Positions 37,690 to 50,256 of a stretch of 64,000 bases of DNA are shown in pieces (the first letter of the stretch is position 1; each line of letters starts with the position of its first letter). Source of the stretch: Gnetum montanum (taxonomy: Eukaryota > Streptophyta > Gnetopsida > Gnetales > Gnetaceae); NCBI GenBank assembly GCA_015680685.1, contig MNCI01029493.1:63907-127906 (forward strand). Direction: 5' to 3'. The notes under the pieces were generated by a model. The model worked only from the letters and a program-made list of their open reading frames with translations. It had not been told where the DNA came from and did not search any database. A program made the translations under genes and the position numbers.

Positions 37690-38600
37690 AAAGTAAATTA
37701 TATGCTTCTAATTCTCCATGACTACTACAACCATTCTAGTATAAAAGTTAATTTTAATAAAACTAAAATTCTAGTTTTTTTTTACCTTGGAGAAAAAAGA
37801 CTTGATATATGTGAATCTTATAAATATTTGGGAGTTTAATTTCCTAGTAATTATAGCTAGAATATCCTTATTACTCAATGTTTTCAAGTGGCATGCAAGC
37901 TCTATTTACCTTACGACATAATTGTAGCAAGAAATAAATTTTGACATGGAACATCAAAAGGAAACTTTTTCGTAGTCTTGTCCAACTAGTATTATTATAT
38001 GGGTGTGTTGCATAGGGACCTTTTCTTTCCACAAATAATTAGAAAAAATTAGAGCATGTTCAAAAATAGTTTCTTGTATGTGAATTTCAAATAAAAATGT
38101 GGACTTGTTATGATATCTTATTTTTAGAAGTAGGTTTGCTTCTTCTTGAAATTGAAGCCCTTTACCAATTTATTGCTTATACTTAAAAGTTAAGTCACAT
38201 GGAGGAAGTCAATTATGCTAAGGTGATAATGAATGCTACATAAGAAGATAGATAGCTACATCAAGGAAAATTATGGCTTTAGTCATGGAATATTGTAATA
38301 GAGATCTTCCTTTAAACAAAAGGCTTTTTTGAAAGACTATAAAAGAAAAAGTCTTGATTAAATTTTAGTTGAACATGTCAAGGAAAAAACATTTTTATTT
38401 AGATTATATTAGAGGAGGTTTGTTATCTAGTACTTAGAAGTATCTATTCTCAGGTATTCGTAGTCATTTAAGAAATCAAGTTGCTAGAGGAAGAATGAGC
38501 TCTCATAATCTCTTTATTAAGACAGGTCATTGGATTAATTTACTAAGAGAAAAGCATAGAAGATGATAAACATATTTTTTTATTTTCCCCATTTTTGGCT
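37690..38600 (+). mobile_element. LINE RT C-terminal fragment
   Basis: Read on the plus strand: VNFNKTKI, then ESYKYLGV (near 37830), LVLLYGCVA (near 37990), EVGLLLLEIEALYQFIAY (near 38125-38180) and GRMSSHNLFIKTGHWI (near 38485-38535). This is the usual run of the LINE RT thumb and tail. Frames change several times. No end or TSD was found. Confidence 0.55.
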
Positions 38601-39079
38601 TACATTCAAATGAATTATACTATTTATTGTAATCTGTTGATTGTTTGCTTTCAAATTGATCCTATTTGCTTAGGGCATTACATCAATAATATTTTCAACT
38701 TTCTTCAAAAATATGTTGAGGCTTTGTAACTATCCAAAAAATCCTTTGTGATTTCCTTGATATAATAAAATTTTCCAGTTTCCAATTTACACAAAAATAT
38801 ATAAAAATGTTATGTAGAAAACTTGTTATTCATTATTATATTTGCTTTAAAATGTTCATTACCCAATGACTGAATCCTCATCTTTTCAAGGTAGAATCCC
38901 ATGGAAGTTGGGGATCAGCTAAAGCCTAACTTCTTTTCAAGTGGTTGTGCCCAAGATCAAACCCAAAGTCTTACAACTTGAGGCTTGAGAAACAAGCATC
39001 CCTTATCATCATCCCAAATTATGGCCCCTTGTTATTTTGTTTGCAAGTTCTACCAAAATGTTGGTACCACTGTTGACAA

Positions 39080-39215
39080 ATTGGTTCGCTTGCATAGCTT
39101 GGTACTCATGGGTGCTAGGTTCAAAGCCTAGTATGGGCACGCCCTTTGCACTTGCTATAATCCTAGCTTAGGGGCAAGTCTTGGGAAAACCTAACCTTCC
39201 CTCCACAAAATGTTC
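39080..39215 (+). mobile_element. tRNA-derived SINE candidate
   Basis: A pol III A-box-like TGCATAGCTTGG (39091-39102) is followed by a perfect B-box GGTTCAAAGCC (39119-39129). The B-box sits in a T-arm-like hairpin, CTAGG-TTCAAAG-CCTAG (39115-39131). The acceptor stem is not recognisable, so a SINE head is more likely than a functional tRNA gene. A second, inverted B-box-like site lies near 38954. Confidence 0.45.
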
Positions 39216-41939
39216 GGTACATATAGATAGTAGTTTTAATAAATATGAACCTTAACTTTATAATATATTTTAAAAATACATTATTTAAAAAAGGTCAAAG
39301 TTAATTTGTGATTTGATGTAGGGACACCTCTTCTGATTACCTTGTTCCACTGTACATGTTATGTATATTTTTGAGTTGATTTTGTTGGGGATGATTCTTG
39401 GATGTTTTGGCATGTTTGGAGGTGTTTTTGGCTTATTTTGATCAATTTAAAAGGTTCTAGGATCTATGAGGACTTGTTGGGAGGCATCTAGAGGCTTCCA
39501 GACTAAAATGAGCACTTTTATTTTTGGAAACTTTAGGATAGATATCTTTGCAAAATGAAAGATGTCTTTCCTAAAGTGAAGACATCTCAAGTCCATAGAA
39601 GATGTCTTCCAACAATAATAGACATATTTCCTAGAAGCAAGGCTTTCATAGTAGACATCCTAGTAAAGCTAGAGACGACCTAGATGCATGGGGAAACTTT
39701 TGAAAACACCCCTTCCAATTTGAGAAATAGTCAAAGCAAGATGGAAACAACTGAAGCAAGATGGAAATAGTTAGGGAGAAGGTGAGAAGACTTGGGAAAT
39801 AGTTGGAGAACCTCAAGTTGGGTTGAAGAAAGGTTTCTAGGATTTTTACATTCCAGTTGCTTATAAATATTGATATAATTCATTATTATTGGTGCCACAG
39901 TGCCAAGTGCTATAGTGACAAGGACTATAATGCCAAGTGCCTAAGTGCTAAGGGCCAAAGTGCAAACACTAAAGGCCAAACATCCCAATAGAGAGCAAGA
40001 GAGAGATCTCTTGAGGGAGGAGAGCTTGTGCAAGGAAGTTGAGAGAGAGCTCTTGAGGAAGGAGAGCTCGTGCAAGGAAGTTGAGAGAGAGCTCTTGAGG
40101 GAGGAGAGCTCGTGTAAGGAAGTTGAGTGAGACGTAAGGGAGAGCACTTGAGAGAGATTAGGAAAATCTCTTATAAGTGTCTTGTTTTGAGGTTAGGCTC
40201 CATTGTGAACAATTGAGAATTAAGAGAGGACAAGTGTGGCCTCTAAGATCCTTGGGAGAGTTGTGAGTTGAGCATGGCTCCTCATCTTTGATGTATTTTC
40301 TATGTGTTTGAGAATTATCTTAATATAATGAAGATTTTTTCCATTTTATTGTGTTATTCTTATTTTCTAAGCTAGATTTGCTTGGAAGTTGTGGATTGGG
40401 TCCTATTGGGGTATATTGAAGGTGTAATGCCCTTGACCATGATTGGTTTATTTTCCTTTGGTGATTTCATCTTTTGAGTTTTGAAGGTAATTAAAAATGG
40501 TTCCAAGACATATTACAGACACAAAACTTAGGTAGAACTTAAGTAACTTAATGCTACCCATTAGAATCAAAACTATAACTTAGAGTTTCAAAATCAAGAG
40601 TCTTACCACCACACTAATACCTCATAGTTTCAGTTAACTTTCTAATAGACTAAAAAGATATCATTAAAAGAAATTATATTAATGAATTTTTTATTTTGGA
40701 GGGTTGGGGTACATGTAAAGAGGGGAGTGTTGGAACCAAAATAATTTCACTATAAGTATATCCAGGACATATGTTCAAATTGATACTTTAGAAGAACTAT
40801 AGAGGATCAAAACAATACCTTAAGTGTGAATTAAGTTGACAACCTTTTGCTTGCAAATCCTTACCAAAGGAGGAGGTAACTTCTTGAGCAAGCTTGGTGA
40901 TTTGGTTTTCCAAACTATTTGACTATATATTCCTCTAGAGGGTATAGCCAAAACACTGCTCAGGTAGAATTTAAGTAGAATAGCATTTCTTTGGAATTGA
41001 ACTTGGAACATAAAAAACATAAACTACATACTCTAACTAAACAGGTAATGCCACACTTACCTAAATCCAAAGGGATAATAGGACCATACCCATCAACATG
41101 AATCTTTCCCAAAAGCAATGGCTTATTCCTGTTGACTAAAAAACCATAGATAACAATAACTAGTCAATGTGTTGTGCTTGAATAGCTCATTCAAGTATAA
41201 GCTATTCCAAAGATATAATTATAAGTGTCTAAATTTCACATCCATTTATAAATTTTTGGGTATTTTTCTGAGTAAAATAAACATGAAAATTTAGGTTTCA
41301 CTTTGGAAAAATATTTAAAATTATAATTGGAATTCACTTAAAAATTTAATATATAAACTTTATATATGCATATTTGTTGTACTTTTACATTGTAATATGA
41401 TCATAATATGTTACTAGTTTGCATCTTATGTGCGTAGACACTGTAAAGCTTATAATATAGTAATGAAAGATATATGAAATTATCTAAAATGCGAATTTAA
41501 TTTTCTTTTAGAGAAGGCTATCAAGTTTTTTGTTAAAACAATCACAATCACACATGGTTCACCTTAATGTTTAAATGAAATTTACAGAGGTAAACAAGAA
41601 GTTTTTACATTAGAGATGCATTTCATCAATTCCACATGACGACAACAAACATTATAAGAAAATTAAGTTGGTGAGATTCTTCTTTAGAAATTTTGATAAA
41701 AGTTAATAAATAAATCGATTTAAGCATATGCATGCCCAAAATTTAAATAAGAATTTATTAAAAAAATGTCTTAAAGGGTAATAGCACCCATCAAACTCTC
41801 ACCTTGAAAAGGACAGTTTTAATATTTAGAATGAATACATGAAAGTAATGTCGTAAACGTTAGATATCCTAGTTTAATGCTAGTTCATAATTAAAAGTAC
41901 TTTTACTAGCATTAGGCTCTAGACTAATTGATGCTAGTT
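39216..41939. other. Intergenic, possible solo LTR, no gene seen
   Basis: A TATAAATA at 39862-39869 lies upstream of the 42-bp repeats. The tract 39383-40460 begins TGTTGGGG and could be a decayed LTR, but no matching end or target duplication was found. A 25-bp sequence (atgctagttcataattaaaa...) is present at 41878 and 41932 before the next LINE. Confidence 0.35.
40008..40133 (+). repeat. Three tandem copies of a 42-bp unit
   Basis: The core ctcttgagggaggagagct begins at 40008, 40050 and 40092. The period is 14 codons, so the plus frame reads repeats of ERELLREESSCKEV. No supported gene surrounds it. Confidence 0.85.
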
Positions 41940-41957
41940 CATAATTAAAAGTACTAT

Positions 41958-44900
41958 TAGCCTTCCAACAATGGGAAGTGTATAGAGTGCAAAGTGCCTT
42001 AACTAAAAGTAGACTCACTTGGTTAAATATTCAAGATGAACATTGTAAGGAAATTTTCAAGTATCTAAATAGCTCTTCTCCTTTACATTCTTTAGACAAA
42101 ATCTCCAGTGAGAACACCACCATCATTGACCACAACAATATCCTCTCATTTCTTAAGAACCATCATGAAACCCTTTTTGTAGCTACCCCTATGGACCTCT
42201 CATCATTTGAGGATGCTACCCTCAATTATCCTAGCCTTATTAATTTTACTATGTTGCAAAGTCTCAAAGTTGATATAACCAAGGAGGAGCTTTAGGCGGC
42301 TTGTTCTAAGTTGAGTCATGGGAAGGCTCTTGGTTATGATGGTTTTTCATTGAATTTTTTTAAACTCATTGTGATTTGATGGGGAATGATCTTCTCCAAG
42401 TCAATAAAGAGGCTATCATTACTGGTTCCCTTAGGTCCAATCTAAATCAAGGGATTATTTGTCTCCTCCTTATGTCTAAGGATCCTACTTGTATCTTCAA
42501 TTAGCATCCCATAACTCTTCCCAACGTGGTGTATAAAATTTGGGCCAAGTGCTTAGCCTTACGACTAAAAAAAATTCTTTGTCAAATTATATCTCTCCAG
42601 CAAATAGGATTTGTTCCTAGTAGTCACATTTTAAACAATGTGATTATGGCATGGGAAGGTCTCAAGTGGGCGAAGGATGACCATCAAGATGACTATGCCA
42701 AGGCCTATGACAACATAAAGTGGGGCTTTATTTTGCAGACTGTGACTAAACTTGGTTTTGGCCCTAAGTTCCTACATATGGTGAAATGCTTATTTTTAGA
42801 TGCTACTATAAGAGTAGCCACTACCTTTGACATCACCTCTCCCTTTCCTATTCACAGGTCAATGCAGTAAGGATGTCCTCTTACACCTTACCTATTCATC
42901 ATTGCAGCTGACTTTCTTTGTCATCAAATAAACCATGATATTCAAAATAAAGTTCTCAATGGGGTCTACCTCTCTTCACCTCAACAACAGCTTCTTAACA
43001 TGCATTTCACCAAAAACTCCTTTTTTCTTGTTCAAAAAACTACGGCTAATTTGCATCGACTCTTATCTAGGGTTGAGCAATATTTCTCACTCTCAAGCTC
43101 CATTATTAATTGGAACAAATCCTCTGTTTATAGCTTTACCACTAATTATAGTCATGTGACCAACTATGATTGGAAGCTACTTTAGGATCAAGACATCATC
43201 AAGATTATGGGAATTCCCTTCTGTTTTAAAGGTTCAACCTCTATTCTTTAGGAGTATGTTGTTTACCAAATTCAAAAGAAACTTGATAAATGGCAGACTA
43301 AGCCTCTCACTCTATTGGGTAAGTAGCTCGTATGTAAGTCCATATGTGCATCTACCCATGTGTATTACTCTTTGTGTTGGGCCCCCTCCCAAGCTACTCA
43401 CTAGAAGCTTGAATGATTATTTGTGACTTCATGTGGTCCTCTAAAGATTCTTAAAAAGGCTTCCATCGTGTCACCTAGAATATTGTTACTCTCCCTAAGA
43501 ATAAAGGCATCTTACATCTTTTGAACTCTTTTAAGCAAGGGATTACCTTAGTCGCTAAGTGGTTGGTCTAGCATCTGGATGCCCCAGATATTATTGGGAC
43601 TCTCCTCCAATTAAGACTTCATTAAGCATTTCCCAAAAATAAGCCCTTCTGGAAAGGTATCCATTTTATTAATTGGATCCTTTACCCCCACATTATCATT
43701 ATTCTCAGATCTCATGTTTTCAAAAGCATTTGGAGGGTTTGGCAAACTCTACACCATTATATTGATTGGACTAATATGAAGATCAACCCTACTCCCCTCT
43801 CTAAGTTGTGTCCTTGGTGTCTACCTTTGTTGCCCACTCACCTTGCCATTACAAATGCTAAGGTTGCTACCTCTTGATATTAGAAGGGTGTTATTTCTCT
43901 AAATCATCTTCTACTAGCTGGTCAATGGATTTTGGGGGCTAAGTTTAATAATTTGTATGGGGAGTCTAAAGTAATGCACCATTGCTTGGCTCAGGTCTAC
44001 ACCTTTATCCATTGCCATATGCAGGTAGATGTTTTGGTGCAAAGCACTTTTCATGGTCTTCAATGGATTAATGGGTCGACAATTCTACCTTACAAGCTGT
44101 ATGTTCCGTTTCACCTTTTGCATGACTCATCTAGTATCCTTCAATGATGTAATAAGTATTGGCACAAACATGAGTCAGAATAATACTGGATCCCCTTCTT
44201 CCAATGTATTTAGAAACTATCAACCCTTCCTAAAATTAAGCAATTCCTCTAGTGTCTCCTCCGCCAAGATCTACCAATTGGCAAATGTCTCAAAAATCTT
44301 GGGATTAACAATCCTAATTGCCCTCTTCATGATGAAAAAGAGGATTTTGTTCATGTGTTTTGGCATTGCCCCTTCATGTAGCATGTGTGGACATGGGCTT
44401 CCAAAGTAATTCCATCGTGCAAGCTATCTCAAGATGTTGTTATATTTGGCCTTTTGGCCACCACTTCTACTAATTTTAATTTTATGTGGAAAGTTATTAG
44501 GCCTATTATTTTATATTATATTTTGAAGTGTAGATGCAATGTTGTCTTTCAAAGGATTGATTATTCTAATAACTATCATCTCACAATGATGGAGAAATTG
44601 TAGATCTTCCATCTCATTCATTTCCAACTAAAATTTGAAGCATCAAAGTTCAAAATGGATATTCATCAATTGATTCCTCTCTTGTAGCCTTGGGAAAGAC
44701 TCATGTGTTCAAGAAACACTCTTCCACAGGAATCTCTACATCGATGCTTCCCTTCTCAAATTTGAGTGGAGTCATCATATGGAAGTCTCTCTATCTTTTA
44801 TCGAGCACTTTCTACCTTGTCCACATTTTTTCCACTCTCTTGTAATGGGTTGGTTGGTCTTGGTGGGTGGTAGTTCCCCAGATTGGGTCTCCTCCTTTCA

Positions 44901-45056
44901 TGAACAGTTATTTATGAGGACATTTCCCAAGGTCTCATCCTTAATTTTCTTAGTTTTCCATTTTATTATCCCCATGACTTATGATGGTTTATGTATTTGA
45001 TACCTTTTTACTATTAATAAAACTTGTTTTTGGGGTTTGACAAACCACCCCCATGC
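41958..45056 (+). mobile_element. 5'-truncated L1-like LINE, 18-bp TSD
   Basis: A perfect 18-bp duplication (cataattaaaagtactat) flanks it at 41940-41957 and 45057-45074. It begins inside the ORF2 linker (TKSRLTWLNIQDEH). RT motifs follow: KALGYDGFSLNFFK, QQIGFVPSSHILNNV, KAYDNIKWGF, and GCPLTPYLF after a stop. The FADD box reads MHFTKN, so it is inactive. The C-terminal zinc-type region CPLHDEKEDFVHVFWHCPF (44305-44380) is the zf-RVT pattern of plant L1s. The 3' end has AATAAA at 45016 but no poly(A) before the TSD. Confidence 0.85.
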
Positions 45057-45323
45057 CATAATTAAAAGTACTATAACATTGAATGGATTTGATCAATGAT
45101 GCATATGATTTGTCATTCCCAACATACTTCTATTTTTACCTATAAAAATTAATCAAATGTTAAAAAATTAAGTTGACCAATTTAATGATAACTCTCTCAA
45201 TGGATAATGTTGTGATTTTCTAACATCACGTGAACATGAAACTTGATGGGGAGAGGCACATAAAAAACACTCTAACCTCCTTTAAGAAAACTAAAACTTA
45301 GCAAGAGGTTTGACCAATTTTAA

Positions 45324-45697
45324 CTAGGATGCTTCAAGTTTCAAGTTAAAAAATAAAAATAAAAATAAAAATATGCATAGATAAATTGACAATTGTGATG
45401 TGTTATCGAAAGAAGTTATGAGTTTGAGTTGCATGTGATTTATTATTATTATTATTGGTGATATCAACTCTCCCATGCTACCTCAAGGCCATGATGTGTA
45501 CAAGCTAAAGTTAGGTTGCTTCAAGTTTTAGGTTAAAAAATAAGAATAAAAATAAGCATAGGCATAGACAAACTAAAAATTGTGATGTGTCATGGAAAGA
45601 AATTATGAGTTTGAGTTACATGTGATACATTGTTATTGTTATTGTTGATAACAACTCTTCCATATCAAGATGGGGCCATGATGTGTACAAGCTAAAA
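45324..45697. repeat. Two-copy tandem duplication, 187-bp period
   Basis: The sequence gcttcaagtttcaagttaaa at 45331 recurs diverged at 45518. Both copies end in atgatgtgtacaagctaaa and contain an ATT- or GTT-type microsatellite. Confidence 0.8.
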
Positions 45698-46635
45698 GAA
45701 GATCAATAAAAAAAATCCTTTACCTTAGAGATTAGTTTAAGAATTGTACATAAAAAGTTAGGACAACCATACTAATATTTTGCAAATCACACATCCCTTA
45801 CCTATCCTTGAATTATCAATTTTGAATCTTGAATGGCTTATTTTGTGTGCCACCATTTCTATCCCTTGTCATGAATGTATAAGAGAGAATGACAAAGGAC
45901 TACTTATCTCAATGCTTGTTCCCTAATATATTAAAAACCAAAGTATTATATTAAAGAAATCGCATCTAGAGGCTCAATGTTCATTTGTAGTTCAAAGTCT
46001 TTGAATATTTTGTATAGAAGTGAGAAGTCTTCACATATTCAATATAGAAGTGAGAAATGGCCCCCCCAGAAAATACAATTTTATAAGTTGGCATTGGTAT
46101 GAGACTATTATTTTATATTGGCTCTTCCAATATTGACCATGAAATATGCCTTTAACTGTGAATAAATAAGCTATGCAAGAATTTTACCAGAAATTTAACA
46201 TCGTAGCGGATGATNNNNNNNNNNNNNNNNNNNNNNNNNNNNNNNNNNNNNNNNAATTACTCAACATTTTCTCTAAAAACAACTCCTCTCATTAAATCAA
46301 TCATAGCTCGCTTCACCTCATGTCTGTTATACTTGGGAAAAAACAAAAAAGCATACTCCTGATCACTGTCACTAGATTTAACCATTTCCATAGCAATTTG
46401 AAGCTCATTCCCCAACTACAATTACCCTATAAAGTATGTCTTTCTATAAAGGTCTAAATTTTTCATTTGGTGATAAATTGAAATATGTTTGGCTTTGAGC
46501 AGAAGAGGTTGATTTTTCAGTCCATATGACTTATCTTAAATCAAGAGAACAATAAATGTGGAAGAATCAAGAGTTCAAGTTTGAATGTTTGAACAAATTT
46601 TGCTAGATTGCATGCATAAAATTCTATAGGATTAT
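45698..46635. other. Intergenic with a 40-N gap
   Basis: N run at 46215-46254. No coding signal was recognised. Confidence 0.5.
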
Positions 46636-47515
46636 TGATGAGTTGTGATTTGATGGGCCCTAACATTGGATACGTGACGTTGGAGTCTTGACATTATGTA
46701 CTCGATGTCGAGGATAATAAGCAATGTCAGATACTTGACATCACCTCATCTAGACCTCACCTATAAATACTGCACTTGGGCCTCCAGATGAGGGGCTAGC
46801 TTAGAAGGTAGTAGTAAATAGTTTCAGTTTTTAGTTTCTTCTTTTCAATCTATTGTTCCCAGTGCATGCTCACAGTGTGATGTTTGTAATCATATGGCAC
46901 CTTTGTTCAAGTGTGACATACTTGGACACATTACATGACTAGCAATAAAGATTGAGATTACTTCTATCATTATAGCATTCACTTAACTTAAGATTGCTAT
47001 TTTAATTATTTAATGCTTTCTTTAGTTAACCATTTCCATTTATTATTATTTACTATTCTTGTTATTAAGTGGAATGTGTACACCTTAATCACAAGTGGTT
47101 AAGTATAGATACTTGGTCGCTAGAGGTGTATCGTTTGACGTGCCTAGTGACATACACTTGGTAAACCCAGAAGTAGCTCCACGAAGTCCAAGAGGTGTAT
47201 AGATTGTTAAGAGTAGATACCATTGCCATAGGCTAATTTAGACTTATTTTTTCATTATTCATTAGTTAATCAATTTATCTCTTTCTGTCATCAGGAGTAG
47301 CATAGTATAGAATTAGGAAACACATCATATGCCTTGCTTTGAACTAAACCATATGTGACAAAGTTACCACTAGTCCAAGTGGGAAGACAACAAACTATGA
47401 TCAAGGCATAATGATCTATATGCTACAACTAGTTCCATCCATGGAATTTGACCAAATTGCATGTGAACACTTGTAATTTGTATGGTTGAGTGTAGGGGTA
47501 CCTCGCCACTCATCA
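46636..47515 (+). repeat. 5' LTR of A3 (880 bp)
   Basis: It runs from TGATGAGTTGTG to CCACTCATCA. Three 20-bp hexamer-N8-hexamer units lie at 46662-46681, 46690-46709 (GACATT...GATGTC) and 46723-46742 (AATGTC...GACATC), followed by CTATAAATA at 46761-46769. Confidence 0.92.
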
Positions 47516-47516
47516 T

Positions 47517-47534
47517 TGGCTTTGTTGCTAGGGA
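47517..47534 (+). other. Primer binding site of A3 (tRNA-Asp-like)
   Basis: TGGCTTTGTTGCTAGGGA lies one base after the LTR. It shares the GCTAGGGA half with A1 and A2. Confidence 0.7.
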
Positions 47535-47640
47535 TGGTGCTAGATATCTAGATTAGTTATATTATATAGGATTTTTGTAAAGGAATTAACAATATATCTT
47601 TTAGAATCCATTGATTCACACACACCATAAACCATGAACA

Positions 47641-50256
47641 ATGTCTCTCTCACAAAAAAATGACAATGTGTTGTATAGTGAACACATTCATTGGAGAAAT
47701 AATGAGATATGTGATGAAGAAGATTGAAGTGATCAACCTTATTCAGTGGTTTCTTATGATTATGACCACCATGATGACACTTAAAGGCTATGTTCACCTA
47801 AGCTAGATAGTCTTAGAAGAAATGATGTAGGTCTTGAACTAAGGGAGGCATTGAGGCCTAGGACCTCCTATAAACTTAGAAAAGATATATCAAGGGACCC
47901 TGAGGAACACTATAGAAGCCATGGTGATTCTTCCAATTCCTCATCTTCTTCTTCTCCTTCAACATCTAGTTTTGATGAAGATGAATGTAGTTGTAGAGAT
48001 AGAGCTCCACTAAAGGATCAGACTAAAAATTGGAATCAAACCCATGGGAAAAGTCAAATAGGACACCATGAACATAGAAATTTCCCTTGTGATCTATTTG
48101 ATGATGATGAACCCTTGATGGCAACTAAGAGCCTAATGCATATCATAGAGGCCATTAAGATATCTTACACACATTGCAAAAAGAGTTGACTACCTAAGCT
48201 TGACATGAATAATATTCCAAAATTTGTAGGAGGCTATGATTTAGATTCGCAACATCATTTACAAGCCTTCCATGATGCCTGTGATTTCTACAACATTGAT
48301 AGTGAATGGCAAAAGCTTAAGCTCTTTCCTAGGACACTAATTGATAAAGCCAAAGTGTGGTATTGATCATTGAAATCAAACTCCTTTCGACAATGGTCTA
48401 CAATGCTAGAAATTTTCAACGAATGATACCAAACTTATAAAAGAGTGTCCAATATGAGGAGACAAATCCAAAAATGGAAACAAGAACAACACAAACCCTT
48501 AGACATGGCCTGAGATAGATATTATGCCTTGCTAAATAAATGCCTAGGTAATGGTTTCTTTGAGGAAGAGTGACTTTACCACATCATAGATGGGATTTGT
48601 TTTGAAAAAAGGGAAACCCTTGGGGATGTATGCCCTAGGGGAATTGTATGAGCTCCAAGCCCATTAGANATATGCCCTAGGGGAATTGTATGAGCTCCAA
48701 GCCCATTAGATCAAAGAGCTCATAAAGTGTATGGCCAAAGAAGAAGGAGAAATGTGTAAATGGGAGAATGTCGAAAAACATCAATGGGATCCAACTCTTT
48801 AATTGAAGGAGGTCCAAATTTATTGTAAGGAAAATGAAACTACCTTTTATAAGGTGATCACACAATAAACTTTACTGATAAAGGAATCTTTGGATGAATT
48901 AGAAGAAAAGTTTAATAAGATGTCCAAATGGATAAATGACAATGTTACAACTCTTGTTGAGATGGTCATGGAGAAGCTCATGCAACACAAGCTAGGTGAT
49001 CATAATCAATAGAGGGTACAAAACCAAGAAATAGCTAGGAACACTTTTTAGCAGTCGAGAAAAGTGGTTGATGAAAGTGAGGCTAAATACTTCACCACCA
49101 ACAAAGATGGTGGATGTGACCTATGCATATATGATCATTCAAAGGGCCAATGCCCCATGTTGTTACATCTACATGAGTATTGGGCAGGTGCCTTAAATTT
49201 GAAATTTGTGCAAAATCACATGCCCAGGAGATTTTCTCTCCCACAAGGTAATTATAAGACAATCCCACAATCGAGCATACCATCCTAGCGAGACTTATTA
49301 CTAGCCTCAACATCCTCAACCATAGTGGCAACTACCATAGTCGTGGGGGAGGCCGCCACCAAATTAGCCATATCCATCAAAAACACATAGCTATTATGTT
49401 TAACACCCTGTTTCTCCAACCAATTTGGCATCCTCCACTTCAAATTGTCCCTACGACTCTCTCGAGTATCATCAATACATGACATCCCCTCAAGGATCAC
49501 CACCTCAAATTTCTTATCATTTAACTTACCCTCAATATTCTCATCATCCATCTCCTTATACGCCATCACCAGTAACTTAGGAAGGTTTTGCACCACAATA
49601 TCAACAAACGAGTGCCACTTGTGATGCAAATGTGCAAAGAAACATTAACACTATTGGATCCCAACCATAATGCTAGAAACATCCCTTCTGGAGGAAGGAC
49701 CATAAGCCAAGGAAAACTATGCATGGACCCACCACATCATTTGAGCTAGCATAAGGCCAATTTAGTGTATGACCTTCCCTATCTCAACCAACATCCTCCA
49801 ACCATACACAAGGACCACCATCCATTAATACTCCAATCCCACAGCAAACCAATGAATCTACAAATGTGGGGATACACATGAATCCATGCATACCATCTCA
49901 TGCTCAAGGATATAACCATGGGTCAATCATCCATAATATTAATACACCTCATATCCTAACTCACCATACATATAACAATTAGGTGTATGACCAAAAATTT
50001 TTCTACCCAGCCACCACACCACCAATAAACACCTAGTGGCTGGGGCATGCAGTGTTTCCAACATCTCATACATACATGGATCCTCTTCATCCACTTATTA
50101 ATCCTAGCTACGACAAAATGTTTAGTTGTGGGGGTTACCCCCATTCTATTCTTTAGGATTTTTAAGTGCTTTTTATCTTTTTGTTTTACAATTTTTTATC
50201 ATTTTCCTATTCTTTCTACTTTTTGTAGTTGTTGTTTCAATTTTCCTTGTATGTAA
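47641..50256 (+). pseudogene. gag of A3 (Athila/Tat type), broken
   Basis: The start is ATG 47641 (MSLSQKNDNVLYSEH), 125 bases after the LTR. A Ser-rich part (47930-47975) precedes the core domain: NIPKFVGGYDLDSQHHLQAF, LKLFPRTLIDKAKVWY (near 48310-48365), RRQIQKWKQEQHKPLDMA (48460-48510) and LYHIIDGI. The knuckle CDLCIYDHSKGQC (C-X2-C-X3-H-X4-C) is at 49117-49155. A Pro-rich tail follows to about 50256 with frame changes. A 40-bp doubling around the single N at 48669 breaks the frame and is probably an assembly fault. Stops at several Trp, Leu and Gln positions show age. Confidence 0.75.

Noticed and set aside
39091-39131. Functional tRNA gene
   Set aside because: A T-arm and boxes are present but no acceptor or anticodon stem could be paired.
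39945-40130. 61-residue repeat protein (ERELLREESSCKEV units)
   Set aside because: The frame exists only because the 42-bp repeat period is divisible by three; no flanking coding or splice signals.
40008-40133. CRISPR-like array
   Set aside because: The units are contiguous tandem copies without unique spacers, in plant nuclear DNA.
39383-40460. Solo LTR beginning TGTTGGGG
   Set aside because: No matching CA end, no target duplication and no second copy in the window; left as a possibility only.
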